This document shows positions 1-5,744 of a stretch of DNA of 7,983 nucleotides, piece by piece (position 1 is the first letter of the stretch; every line of letters begins with the position of its first letter). This DNA comes from Bryobacterales bacterium. GTDB taxonomy: Bacteria; Acidobacteriota; Terriglobia; Bryobacterales; Bryobacteraceae. The translations under genes and the position numbers were made by a program. A model generated the notes under the pieces. The model worked only from the letters and a program-made list of their open reading frames with translations. It was not told the origin of the DNA and ran no database searches. Where the stretch lies: positions 1 to 7,983 of the forward strand of contig SHUN01000115.1 in the NCBI GenBank assembly GCA_009697495.1, given 5' to 3'.

Positions 1-130
1 TATGCCCGTGGCCGTGGGGGTTGTTGCACTTGCCGAACAGGCGCTGGTTTTCTGCTTCGGAGAGGCTCGTCAAATGCAGGCGGTGCGAAGCGCTGAAACG
101 GTAATTACGGGTGAGGCGAACCGTGGCCAT
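1..130 (-). CDS. 6-pyruvoyl/6-carboxytetrahydropterin synthase family protein, N-terminal part (cut by window edge)
   Basis: Only the first 43 codons are visible; the rest lies beyond position 1. The protein starts [19 protein letters not shown] and continues to a [11 protein letters not shown] stretch. This is the signature of the COG0720 tunnelling-fold family (QueD/PTPS), which acts on dihydroneopterin triphosphate in queuosine or pterin pathways. His16 (SASH), His41 and His43 fit the three zinc ligands, and Cys35 fits the catalytic cysteine. Because of the HGHGH run, the cysteine spacing reads both as C-x3-HGH (as in E. coli QueD) and as C-x5-HGH (as in animal PTPS), so the substrate cannot be assigned from the motif alone. 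The ATG at 130 lies 5 nt after the stop of a paralogous gene, so the two are probably co-transcribed. Family assignment is firm; exact reaction is open. Confidence 0.9.
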   Translation of the reverse strand, partial: MATVRLTRNYRFSASHRLHLTSLSEAENQRLFGKCNNPHGHGH

Positions 131-135
131 GGCTG

Positions 136-546
136 CTATTTTCCGAAGTAGTCGACAAAGGTGTCTTCGGTTTCGTAGAGACGAACGGAGTGGAGACGCG
201 CCGAGGCGTCTTTGAATTGGGGCTCCAGGCGGCGCCAGATTTCGATGGCCAGGTTTTCCGTGGTGGGAATCACCTTGTCGAAAGGCTGGATTTCGTGGTT
301 GAGATGGCGGTGGTCCATGGGGTCGACGACTTCGCGCATCATGACGTCCTTCAAGTCCTTGAGGTCGTAGATCATGCCGGTGGCGGGATCCGGCGTGCCT
401 TCGAGCGCGACTTCCAGAACGTAATTATGGCCGTGGCCATTGACGTTGGCACCGGGTCCGTAAAGACGCACGTTTTCCGCCTCAGATAGCTGGGAGCTGC
501 GGCAGACGTGGGAGGCGGAAAATTCGGCGCGGCGGGAAATAAGCAT
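136..546 (-). CDS. 6-pyruvoyl-tetrahydropterin synthase-like protein lacking the usual catalytic Cys
   Basis: A complete 136-residue COG0720 protein of normal family length. The start is taken as the ATG at 546 because the family fold begins with a basic strand followed by FSASH (here [13 protein letters not shown]); the open frame upstream of it is low-complexity and overlaps the divergent gene. Visible are zinc ligands His13, His38 and His40 (GHGH 37-40), the Asp78-His79 pair (MDHRHLN) and Glu125 (LYETED), the likely pterin-binding glutamate. At the place where the neighbouring paralogue has Cys35, this copy has Gly32 ([13 protein letters not shown]). The only nearby cysteine is Cys15, right after the first zinc ligand. 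The protein may therefore use another nucleophile, catalyse a different step (for example retro-aldol cleavage, as in cysteine-less PTPS subfamilies) or be a partner subunit. It is first in a two-gene unit with its paralogue. No clear Shine-Dalgarno sequence is seen; family assignment is firm, function uncertain. Confidence 0.9.
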   Translation of the reverse strand: MLISRRAEFSASHVCRSSQLSEAENVRLYGPGANVNGHGHNYVLEVALEGTPDPATGMIYDLKDLKDVMMREVVDPMDHRHLNHEIQPFDKVIPTTENLAIEIWRRLEPQFKDASARLHSVRLYETEDTFVDYFGK

Positions 547-558
547 TTGGGAGGACGC

Positions 559-573
559 TACAATAGAATTATA
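559..573. promoter_or_regulatory. Candidate back-to-back -10 elements between the PTPS and TlpA genes
   Basis: The gap between the two divergent genes is only 37 nt (547-583). It holds a plus-strand TACAAT at 559-564 and a perfect minus-strand TATAAT at 573-568, both fitting sigma-70 -10 boxes. They would place transcription starts near 571 (plus) and 561 (minus), giving very short leaders of about 10-15 nt. No good -35 box is seen for either direction, so this is a composition-plus-motif call only. Confidence 0.3.
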
Positions 574-583
574 AGTGATTGCG

Positions 584-1108
584 ATGCGAAAATTCGGAAT
601 AGACAAAGCCTTGCGGATTGGAATCCTGGTCCTAACGGTCGCGCTGGTGGCTGTGTTGGCGAGCACGTTACGGGACCGGCTCGTCGTGGCGGGCGATTCG
701 GCGCCTGGATTCGAGGTCACCACCGATAGCGGGCGAAAGATTGCCGTGGATAATTTCGGCGGGCGGGTTTTGGTGGTGAATTTCTGGGCTACGTGGTGTC
801 CGCCATGTATTTCGGAGTTGCCGTCGTTGAACGCGTTGGCGGCGGAACTGAAGGGGAGCGGCGTGGTTTTCCTGGGGATCAGCGTGGATAAAGACAAGGC
901 GGCGTACGACAAATTTCTGAAGAAAGTGAAGCTGAACTTTGAGACGGCGCGCGATCCGGGGGCCGATATCAGTGCGGACTACGGCACCTTCAAGTATCCG
1001 GAGACCTACGTGATTAGCGGGGAGGGCAAAGTTTTGGAAAAATTTATTAACGAGCAGCCGTGGATGGCGCCTGCGATTGTAGCGCGGTTGCGAGGGTACG
1101 CCAAGTGA
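584..1108 (+). CDS. TlpA-like membrane-anchored thiol-disulfide oxidoreductase
   Basis: A 174-residue thioredoxin-fold protein. Residues 1-10 are basic, about 11-28 form one hydrophobic segment (an uncleaved anchor or signal), and the thioredoxin domain follows, so it should face the periplasm. The redox centre is WCPPC at 71-75 inside FWATWCPPC, and the cis-proline loop is KYPETY (Pro139). This is the TlpA/ResA/AhpC-TSA pattern: such proteins reduce or exchange disulfides in exported proteins, for instance during cytochrome c maturation. The ATG at 584 is used; an in-frame GTG at 575 would add three residues. Neither has a well-placed Shine-Dalgarno (GGGAGG at 549-554 is too far), and the transcript may be nearly leaderless. 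The stop overlaps the start of the FAD oxidase gene by 4 nt. Client proteins cannot be named from this context. Confidence 0.9.
   Translation: MRKFGIDKALRIGILVLTVALVAVLASTLRDRLVVAGDSAPGFEVTTDSGRKIAVDNFGGRVLVVNFWATWCPPCISELPSLNALAAELKGSGVVFLGISVDKDKAAYDKFLKKVKLNFETARDPGADISADYGTFKYPETYVISGEGKVLEKFINEQPWMAPAIVARLRGYAK
1092..1107 (+). promoter_or_regulatory. Shine-Dalgarno and GTG start of the GlcD-like gene
   Basis: GAGGG at 1092-1096 lies 8 nt before the GTG at 1105-1107, and this GTG shares bases with the TGA stop (1106-1108) of the TlpA-like gene. The combination decides the start against the upstream in-frame ATG at 1060, which would add 15 residues unlike the family and overlap the thioredoxin gene by 49 nt. 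It also implies translational coupling. Confidence 0.7.
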
Positions 1109-2538
1109 GCGTTGACGCGGATGCGAAGCGCTGGCTGCGGGCGATAGCCGGGGACGGAAATGTTCTCGATGCCGATATCGATCTGCGGTTGTACGAGTAC
1201 GACGGCGGCGTGGACAAGCACCGGCCGGAGGTTGTGGTGTTTCCGAAGACGACCGCTCAGGTTGTGAAAATTGTGAATCTGGCGCGGGAGCGGGGAATTC
1301 CGTTTGTGGGGCGCGGCGCAGGGACGGGCTTGAGCGGCGGTGTGATTCCGCGGATGGGCGGGATTATGATCTCGTTCGCGAAGATGAACAAGATCGTCGA
1401 AATCGATCTGGAGAATGAGCGGATTACCGTTGAGCCGGGTGTGGTGAATCTGGACGTGACGCTGGCGGTGCAGGGGCAGAAGTATTTCTACGCGCCGGAC
1501 CCGTCGAGCCAGCGGGCCTGCACCATCGGCGGCAATGTGGCCGAGAACGCCGGGGGGCCGCACACGCTGGCCTATGGCGTGACGACGAATCACGTGCTGG
1601 GGTTGGAAGCGGTGCTGCCGGATGGCTCTGTCATCAAGATTGGCGGGAAGGCGCAGGATTCACCGGGGTACGACTTGATCGGTCTGTTAACCGGTTCGGA
1701 AGGCACGATGGTGCTGGTGACGAAGATCGTGCTGCGGCTGATGCGGCAGCCGGAATTGGTGAAGACGACGCTGGCGATTTTTGACTCGGCGGAGCACGCG
1801 GGCAATACGGTGGCCGAGATTACGGCGCGGGCGATAACGCCGGTGGCGGTGGAGATGCTGGACGGCGTGATGCTGCGAATGGTGGAAGAGGCCACGCATG
1901 CGGGCTATCCGATGGACGCGGCGGCGGTGCTGCTGATTGAGCTGGAAGGTTTGAACGAGGCGGTGGAGGAGCAGGTCGAGCAGGTTCGGGAAGCCTGTAT
2001 GTCTTGCGGCGCGCGGGAGTTCCGCGTGGCGCGCGACGCGGCCGAGCGGGACTTGTTATGGAAGGGTCGCAAGAACGCATTCGGTGCCGTAGGCCGGGTA
2101 AGTCGGTATTATTACGTGCAGGACGGCGTGGTGCCGAGGACCCGCATTTCAGAGACTTTGCGCTTTATCAACCAGGTGTCCGTGAAGTACGAGTTGACGA
2201 TCAGCAACATTTTTCATGCCGGTGACGGCAACATGCACCCGATCATCCTGTTTGACGCTCGCAAGCCCGGTGAGCTGGAAAAGGCCCGGCAGGCGGGTGA
2301 GGATATTCTCTCGTTCTGCATTTCGGTGGGCGGATCGATTACGGGCGAGCATGGGGTGGGCATGGAGAAAATGGAATTGATGGGGAAACAATTTACACCG
2401 GAATCGCTGGATATGATCGGCAGTTTCAAGAATTTGTTTGATCCGACGTGTTTATTGAACCCAGGGAAGGTTCTGCCGACCGGGCGGGGCTGTATGGAGA
2501 TTCATCAGAAACCGCTTACCGCGTCCAACATGCTGTAA
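1105..2538 (+). CDS. glcD: GlcD-type FAD-linked oxidase (glycolate oxidase subunit / D-lactate dehydrogenase family)
   Basis: A 477-residue flavoprotein of usual GlcD length. The N-terminal FAD-binding (PCMH) domain carries GRGAGTGLSGG at 69-79, PDPSS at 131-135 and TIGGNVAENAGG at 140-151. The C-terminal FAD-oxidase domain carries HAGDGNMHP at 371-379, GGSITGEHGVG at 409-419 and DPTCLLNPGK at 446-455. Enzymes of this family oxidise 2-hydroxy acids such as glycolate or D-lactate to the 2-oxo acid and pass electrons to a partner or the quinone pool; this protein has no membrane segment or signal peptide. Typical operons continue with glcE and the iron-sulfur subunit glcF, but neither follows here, so the substrate and electron acceptor remain open. 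The gene is coupled to the TlpA-like gene upstream and runs into a small secreted-protein gene 10 nt downstream. The symbol reflects family, not proven substrate. Confidence 0.92.
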   Translation: MSVDADAKRWLRAIAGDGNVLDADIDLRLYEYDGGVDKHRPEVVVFPKTTAQVVKIVNLARERGIPFVGRGAGTGLSGGVIPRMGGIMISFAKMNKIVEIDLENERITVEPGVVNLDVTLAVQGQKYFYAPDPSSQRACTIGGNVAENAGGPHTLAYGVTTNHVLGLEAVLPDGSVIKIGGKAQDSPGYDLIGLLTGSEGTMVLVTKIVLRLMRQPELVKTTLAIFDSAEHAGNTVAEITARAITPVAVEMLDGVMLRMVEEATHAGYPMDAAAVLLIELEGLNEAVEEQVEQVREACMSCGAREFRVARDAAERDLLWKGRKNAFGAVGRVSRYYYVQDGVVPRTRISETLRFINQVSVKYELTISNIFHAGDGNMHPIILFDARKPGELEKARQAGEDILSFCISVGGSITGEHGVGMEKMELMGKQFTPESLDMIGSFKNLFDPTCLLNPGKVLPTGRGCMEIHQKPLTASNML

Positions 2539-2548
2539 GGGAGTGGTT

Positions 2549-3022
2549 GTGAGAATTCTGTTGTTCGTTGTGGCTGGGGTATTGACGGCGCAGCCATCGA
2601 TACGCCTGGAACCGGCGGGGTCGGCGCGCTTGCGGGTCGAATCGGATGGGTGAGCGGCTTTATTGGTCGACCCGTCGGGCCTTTCGGAAGAGTTGAATGG
2701 GAGAGGGCCGATTGCGGGGCTTGGCCGGGAATCGGGCCGGTTGGCGCGCGGAGTGGGGCCGACGTATTACCAGACCGACGGGATTGCGGGTTCGTCGGGC
2801 GGTTTTGGGGTAGGGTATACGCTACTGGAGGCGGTGATCGGCGGGGCGGGGAAACTGGCTTTATCGGATCCATCAGGGGCGCCGGTTTTTGAGACGGAGG
2901 CTAATGGCTGGGTGCGGATTCCGCTCTACCGGGAGCCGACAACGTTATTGCCGGCGGGTAGATACAGCGTTGCGGCGACGGTGAATGGCACAACGGTGAC
3001 GCTGCCGTTGGAGATCCAGTAG
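2549..3022 (+). pseudogene. Small secreted protein of unknown function, interrupted by an in-frame TGA
   Basis: A GTG at 2549 preceded by GGGAG at 2539-2543 (5-nt spacing), directly after the glcD stop, opens a frame starting MRILLFVVAGVLTAQP. This is a short signal peptide with a plausible cleavage after LTA. After 34 codons a TGA occurs at 2651-2653, and exactly the same frame then stays open to a stop at 3020-3022. With the TGA read as an amino acid the product would be about 157 residues. The distal part is glycine-rich (GSSGGFGVGYTLLEAVIGG) and ends in a beta-rich stretch (LPAGRYSVAATVNGTTVTLPLEI) like the last strands of an Ig-like or carboxypeptidase-regulatory-like fold. TGG-to-TGA (Trp) or CGA-to-TGA (Arg) single changes would explain the break, as would a sequencing error. 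Restart at a TTG at 2663 would lack both a ribosome site and the signal peptide. No family was recognised. It is the last gene of the plus-strand cluster. Confidence 0.55.
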
Positions 3023-3046
3023 CGCGCGTCAGGCGGGACGATCACC

Positions 3047-3085
3047 CCTGTGGAAAAGTGGTGCCAGGCACCACTTTTCCACAGG
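3047..3085. repeat. Perfect 39-nt palindrome (19-bp arms, 1-nt centre) in the convergent gap
   Basis: The left arm cctgtggaaaagtggtgcc (3047-3065) and its exact reverse complement (3067-3085) flank a single A at 3066. On RNA it would fold into a stem of up to about 17 bp with a small loop. It lies 24 nt after the stop of the secreted-protein gene and directly abuts the minus-strand TAA stop (3086-3088) of the AAA+ ATPase gene. It could act as a bidirectional terminator or transcript end, although neither side carries a U-run outside the stem. The core gtggtgccaggcaccac, flanked by A and T runs, looks like a REP/MITE-type dispersed palindrome; no second copy was noticed in this window, so its repeat status is inferred. 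Confidence 0.75.
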
Positions 3086-4144
3086 TTAGGCGGCCTGTTC
3101 GAGAGCAAAGATATCGAGTCGTTTGCCGCTGGAGTGGAGATCGCAGCGGACGACGGCACCGGGCGGGACGCCGTCGTCGGCCAGGAGCGCGGCGAGCGGG
3201 TGCATCAAGTGGCGATGGATGGTCCGCTTGAGTTCGCGGGCGCCATATTGAGTGCTGGTGCCGTTTTCGAGCAGAAAGCGGCGGGCTCGGCGTGGGATCT
3301 GCAGGAAAAAGCGGCGGTCGCCGAGGCGGCGCGAAATGTGATCGGCCATGGCCTGGAGCTGGATTTCCAGGATTTTCTCCATCGCCTCGGCGGAGAGAGG
3401 CCGATAGGTGAGCATTAAGTCGATGCGGTTAATGAATTCAGGCGCGAATTTGCGTTTGACGGCGGCGATGGCGACCTCTTCCATGCGGGCGTGGTCATCG
3501 TCGGCAGTTGTCCCGCCGGCGACGGCTTCGAAGCCGAAGTTGGGATGGAATTCGCGGGCCATTTCCCGCGCGCCAAGGTTCGACGTGAGGAAAATGAGCG
3601 TGCGCTCGAACTGCACTGTGGTGTTGTCGCCGAGGCGGAGAGTGCCTTTGTCGAGCACACCGAGCAGGAGGCGGGTGAGTGACGGTGCCGCCTTTTCGAT
3701 TTCGTCGAAGAGGACGATGGCGATGTTGGCGCGATCGCTCATCACCTGATTGAGCTTCATTTGCGTGAGGACGGGCTGGGTCTCGCGGTGCCCGAGGTAG
3801 CCTGGGGGGGCGCCGATGAGTTTGGCGACTTCATGCTCCATCTGGTATTCGCCGCAATCGATGCGGAGAACATTTTTTGCCGAGCCATGGAGGACCTCGG
3901 CGAGGGCTTCGACGGTACGGGTTTTGCCGGTGCCGGTGGGGCCGAGAAGGAGAAACACGCCGGCGGGCCGGCCCTCGGGGGCCAAATTGGCCTGGTACAT
4001 CTGGACGAAAGGAACGATAGCTTCCAGGGAATCGGGCTGGCCGATGATCCGTTCGGCGAGCTGGGCCGCCATGCGCGTGGCGGCCTCGCCGGTCAAGGAC
4101 GAAGCCTTCCGGCGGTTGCGAGAGGTGAAAGAAAGTTGCTTCAC
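3086..4144 (-). CDS. Single-domain ClpA/ClpC/ClpB-D2-type AAA+ ATPase
   Basis: A 352-residue AAA+ protein that corresponds to the second ATPase domain of Clp/Hsp100 proteins plus the small C-terminal domain. It shows Walker A GPTGTGKT (68-75), pore loop GAPPGYLG (111-118), Walker B IVLFDE (143-148), sensor-1 TSN (187-189), the arginine finger in PEFINR (Arg240) and sensor-2 YGAREL (Arg303). There is no N-domain, D1, middle domain or zinc finger, so it is neither full ClpB/ClpC nor ClpX. Family members unfold proteins by threading them through a hexamer pore. Between sensor-1 and the arginine finger is an insertion with NFGFEAV (202-208), at the place where ClpA has IGL and ClpC has VGF ClpP-docking tripeptides. 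The start is a GTG at 4144; GGAG lies only 2 nt before it, so a later start such as Met25 is possible. It sits 82 nt after wecB on the same strand. Substrate is unknown. Confidence 0.9.
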   Translation of the reverse strand: MKQLSFTSRNRRKASSLTGEAATRMAAQLAERIIGQPDSLEAIVPFVQMYQANLAPEGRPAGVFLLLGPTGTGKTRTVEALAEVLHGSAKNVLRIDCGEYQMEHEVAKLIGAPPGYLGHRETQPVLTQMKLNQVMSDRANIAIVLFDEIEKAAPSLTRLLLGVLDKGTLRLGDNTTVQFERTLIFLTSNLGAREMAREFHPNFGFEAVAGGTTADDDHARMEEVAIAAVKRKFAPEFINRIDLMLTYRPLSAEAMEKILEIQLQAMADHISRRLGDRRFFLQIPRRARRFLLENGTSTQYGARELKRTIHRHLMHPLAALLADDGVPPGAVVRCDLHSSGKRLDIFALEQAA

Positions 4145-4226
4145 GACTCCATTTTATGAAATTGACAAGGGAATCCGGCTTGGGGAGGCTTAGGAACGGG
4201 TGTCGCAACGAAAAAATACGAAAACT

Positions 4227-5372
4227 CTATTTCCTTAAGAATGAACGGATTGCGGTAGAAATACGGGCGCTGGCATGGCCATCTCCGTAAGGGTTGTGAA
4301 CGCGTCCCATGCGGGCGTGTAAATCGGGGTCATCGAGCAAAAGTTCGGCCTCGCTGACAATCCGGTTTTGATCGGTTCCGACGAGTTTGACGGTGCCGGC
4401 TTCGACGGCTTCGGGGCGCTCGGTTTTCTCGCGAAGGACGAGGATGGGCTTGCCGAGGGAGGGTCCTTCTTCCTGGACGCCGCCGGAATCGGTGATGAGC
4501 AGGTAGGCGCGGCGCATGAGGTCGACGAAGGGGATGTAATCGAGGGGTGGGATGAGATGGATGTTGGGCCGGTTGGCGAGGAGGCGGTTGACGGGGTCCT
4601 GGACGTTTGGGTTGGGGTGAACGGGGTAGACAATTTCGACGTCGTCGCGAGAGGCGAGGCGGTTGAGGGCGAGGCAGATACGCTCAAAACCAGCGCCGAA
4701 ACTTTCACGGCGGTGGGCGGTGACGAGGATCAGGCGTTTGGCGGGGTTGAGGAAGGAGCAGTCAACGCCGCTGGAAAGAGTGCCGTTGGCGAGGCCATCG
4801 CGAACGTAGAGGACGGCATCAATGCCGGAGTTACCGGTAACGTGGGTTCGTTCGGGGGGAACGCCTTCGCGGTGGAGATTGGCGGCGGCCCAGGGAGTGG
4901 CGGCGAAGTGGATATCGGCGAGGCGGCCGGTGAGGACGCGATTCATCTCTTCGGGGAAGGGCTGGGCCATGTCCCAGGTTCGGAGGCCGGCTTCGACGTG
5001 GCCGATGGGAACGCGGGCGTAGAAGGCGGCAAGGGCGCCGCAGAGGGTGGTGGTGGTGTCGCCCTGAACGATGGCGAGTTCGGGTTTTAGGTTGGCGAAG
5101 ACGGGTTCGAGGGCGGCCAGGATTCGGGAGGAGGACTGGAAAAGCGACTGGCCTGGGAGCATGAGATCCAGATCGACATCCGGGGTGACATGGAAGGCGG
5201 CCAGGACCTGATCGAGCATCTGACGGTGCTGGCCGGTGACACAGACCTTGACATCGAAGAGGTCCGGCGTGGACTTAAGATGACGCAGGACAGGGCAGAG
5301 TTTAATGGCTTCCGGGCGCGTTCCAAAGAGGAAAAGAGTTCGAATCGGCAAGTGGTTACGGCGCGCGTCCAA
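4227..5372 (-). CDS. wecB: UDP-N-acetylglucosamine 2-epimerase (non-hydrolysing)
   Basis: A 381-residue protein, close to the 376 of E. coli WecB. The enzyme interconverts UDP-GlcNAc and UDP-ManNAc in the cytoplasm, supplying ManNAc-type sugars for surface polysaccharides. Motifs in order: FGTRPEAIKL (16-25), QGDTTTTL (103-110, Asp105), HVEAGLRT (125-132, Glu127), PFPEEMNR (138-145), VTGNSGIDA (178-186), TAHRRESFG (218-226, His220) and TDSGGVQEEGPSLGKP (294-309), ending in the conserved REKTERPEA (314-322). The acidic residues and His220 match those shown to be catalytic in the E. coli enzyme. The frame has no ATG near the N-terminus: the outermost start is TTG at 5372, with another TTG at 5351, and no Shine-Dalgarno is visible for either. 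It begins 16 nt after the infA stop, so translation probably depends on coupling to infA. No other polysaccharide gene lies in the window, so the end product cannot be named. Confidence 0.95.
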   Translation of the reverse strand: MDARRNHLPIRTLFLFGTRPEAIKLCPVLRHLKSTPDLFDVKVCVTGQHRQMLDQVLAAFHVTPDVDLDLMLPGQSLFQSSSRILAALEPVFANLKPELAIVQGDTTTTLCGALAAFYARVPIGHVEAGLRTWDMAQPFPEEMNRVLTGRLADIHFAATPWAAANLHREGVPPERTHVTGNSGIDAVLYVRDGLANGTLSSGVDCSFLNPAKRLILVTAHRRESFGAGFERICLALNRLASRDDVEIVYPVHPNPNVQDPVNRLLANRPNIHLIPPLDYIPFVDLMRRAYLLITDSGGVQEEGPSLGKPILVLREKTERPEAVEAGTVKLVGTDQNRIVSEAELLLDDPDLHARMGRVHNPYGDGHASARISTAIRSFLRK

Positions 5373-5388
5373 TGACTGTTTGTGGGGG

Positions 5389-5607
5389 CTATTTGTGGCG
5401 ATAAGTTATGCGGCCCTTGGTCAAATCGTACGGCGACATTTCCATGGTGACGCGGTCACCGGCCAATACACGGATACGATTTCGGCGAAGTTTGCCGGCG
5501 AGATGGGCGAGAACAAGGCGTTCCTGATCCAACTGGACACTAAACAAACCGCTAGGGAACTTTTCGACCACAGTTCCGGTAACTTCAATACAATCCTCTT
5601 TACTCAT
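5389..5607 (-). CDS. infA: Translation initiation factor IF-1
   Basis: A 72-residue protein of exactly the usual IF-1 length, consisting of one S1/OB fold. It begins [18 protein letters not shown] and carries the conserved [20 protein letters not shown] (33-52) and [13 protein letters not shown] (58-70). IF-1 binds the 30S A site and assists IF-2 and IF-3 in start selection. The ATG at 5607 has a strong AGGAGG (5616-5611), though with only a 3-nt spacer. The usual setting, next to secY/map/rpmJ/rpsM, is absent: the next gene is wecB, 16 nt downstream. This may be a relocated single copy or an additional paralogue, which cannot be told from the window. The leader holds a small stem (AAAGAC/GTCTTT, 5638-5652). 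Confidence 0.96.
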   Translation of the reverse strand: MSKEDCIEVTGTVVEKFPSGLFSVQLDQERLVLAHLAGKLRRNRIRVLAGDRVTMEMSPYDLTKGRITYRHK

Positions 5608-5660
5608 TGGCCTCCTGGGCGTTTTCGTTCTAACTGAAAAGACGAAGTCTTTCTATTACA

Positions 5661-5666
5661 AGTATA
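5661..5666 (-). promoter_or_regulatory. Candidate -10 element for infA
   Basis: Read on the minus strand, 5666-5661 is TATACT, matching the sigma-70 -10 consensus at five of six bases, in an AT-richer pocket of the divergent infA/GGDEF gap. It would start transcription near 5654, giving a leader of about 47 nt that begins with the small hairpin. No convincing -35 is at the right distance; TTGCCT (5681-5676) is too close. Confidence 0.25.
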
Positions 5667-5744
5667 GCGGTAAGAAGGCAAGCCCTCGAAAGAACTCACG
5701 GAAAAGAGAGCGGCGCCGATAAGAGCGAGGAAGGAAGGCGCGGG

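Noticed and set aside
547..912. N-terminal extension of the PTPS-like gene (open frame reaching 912)
   Set aside because: The extension is Ser/Thr/Arg-rich, resembles nothing in the family, and overlaps the TlpA-like gene antisense; the family N-terminus fits the ATG at 546.
1060..1104. ATG at 1060 as the GlcD start
   Set aside because: It would add 15 cysteine- and arginine-bearing residues unlike the family and overlap the TlpA-like gene by 49 nt; the GTG at 1105 has a proper ribosome site and the typical 4-nt overlap.
1006..1593. A 195-codon minus-strand open frame opposite the TlpA-like and GlcD genes
   Set aside because: Arg/His/Pro-rich composition, spans two genes with clear motifs on the other strand, and has no recognisable domain.
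2651..2690. TGA at 2651 as a selenocysteine codon
   Set aside because: No convincing SECIS-like stem with a suitable loop follows at the usual distance, and the protein has no redox motif or cysteine partner. A plain nonsense change is simpler.
4201..4226. T-rich stretch after wecB on the minus strand as an intrinsic terminator
   Set aside because: A T6 run is present (4216-4211), but no stable stem precedes it.
4368..5090. A 240-codon plus-strand open frame opposite wecB
   Set aside because: It lies wholly within a well-supported wecB on the other strand, is composed of Gly/Glu/Ala/Asp/Val-rich low-complexity sequence typical of antisense reading of GC-rich genes, and shows no domain.
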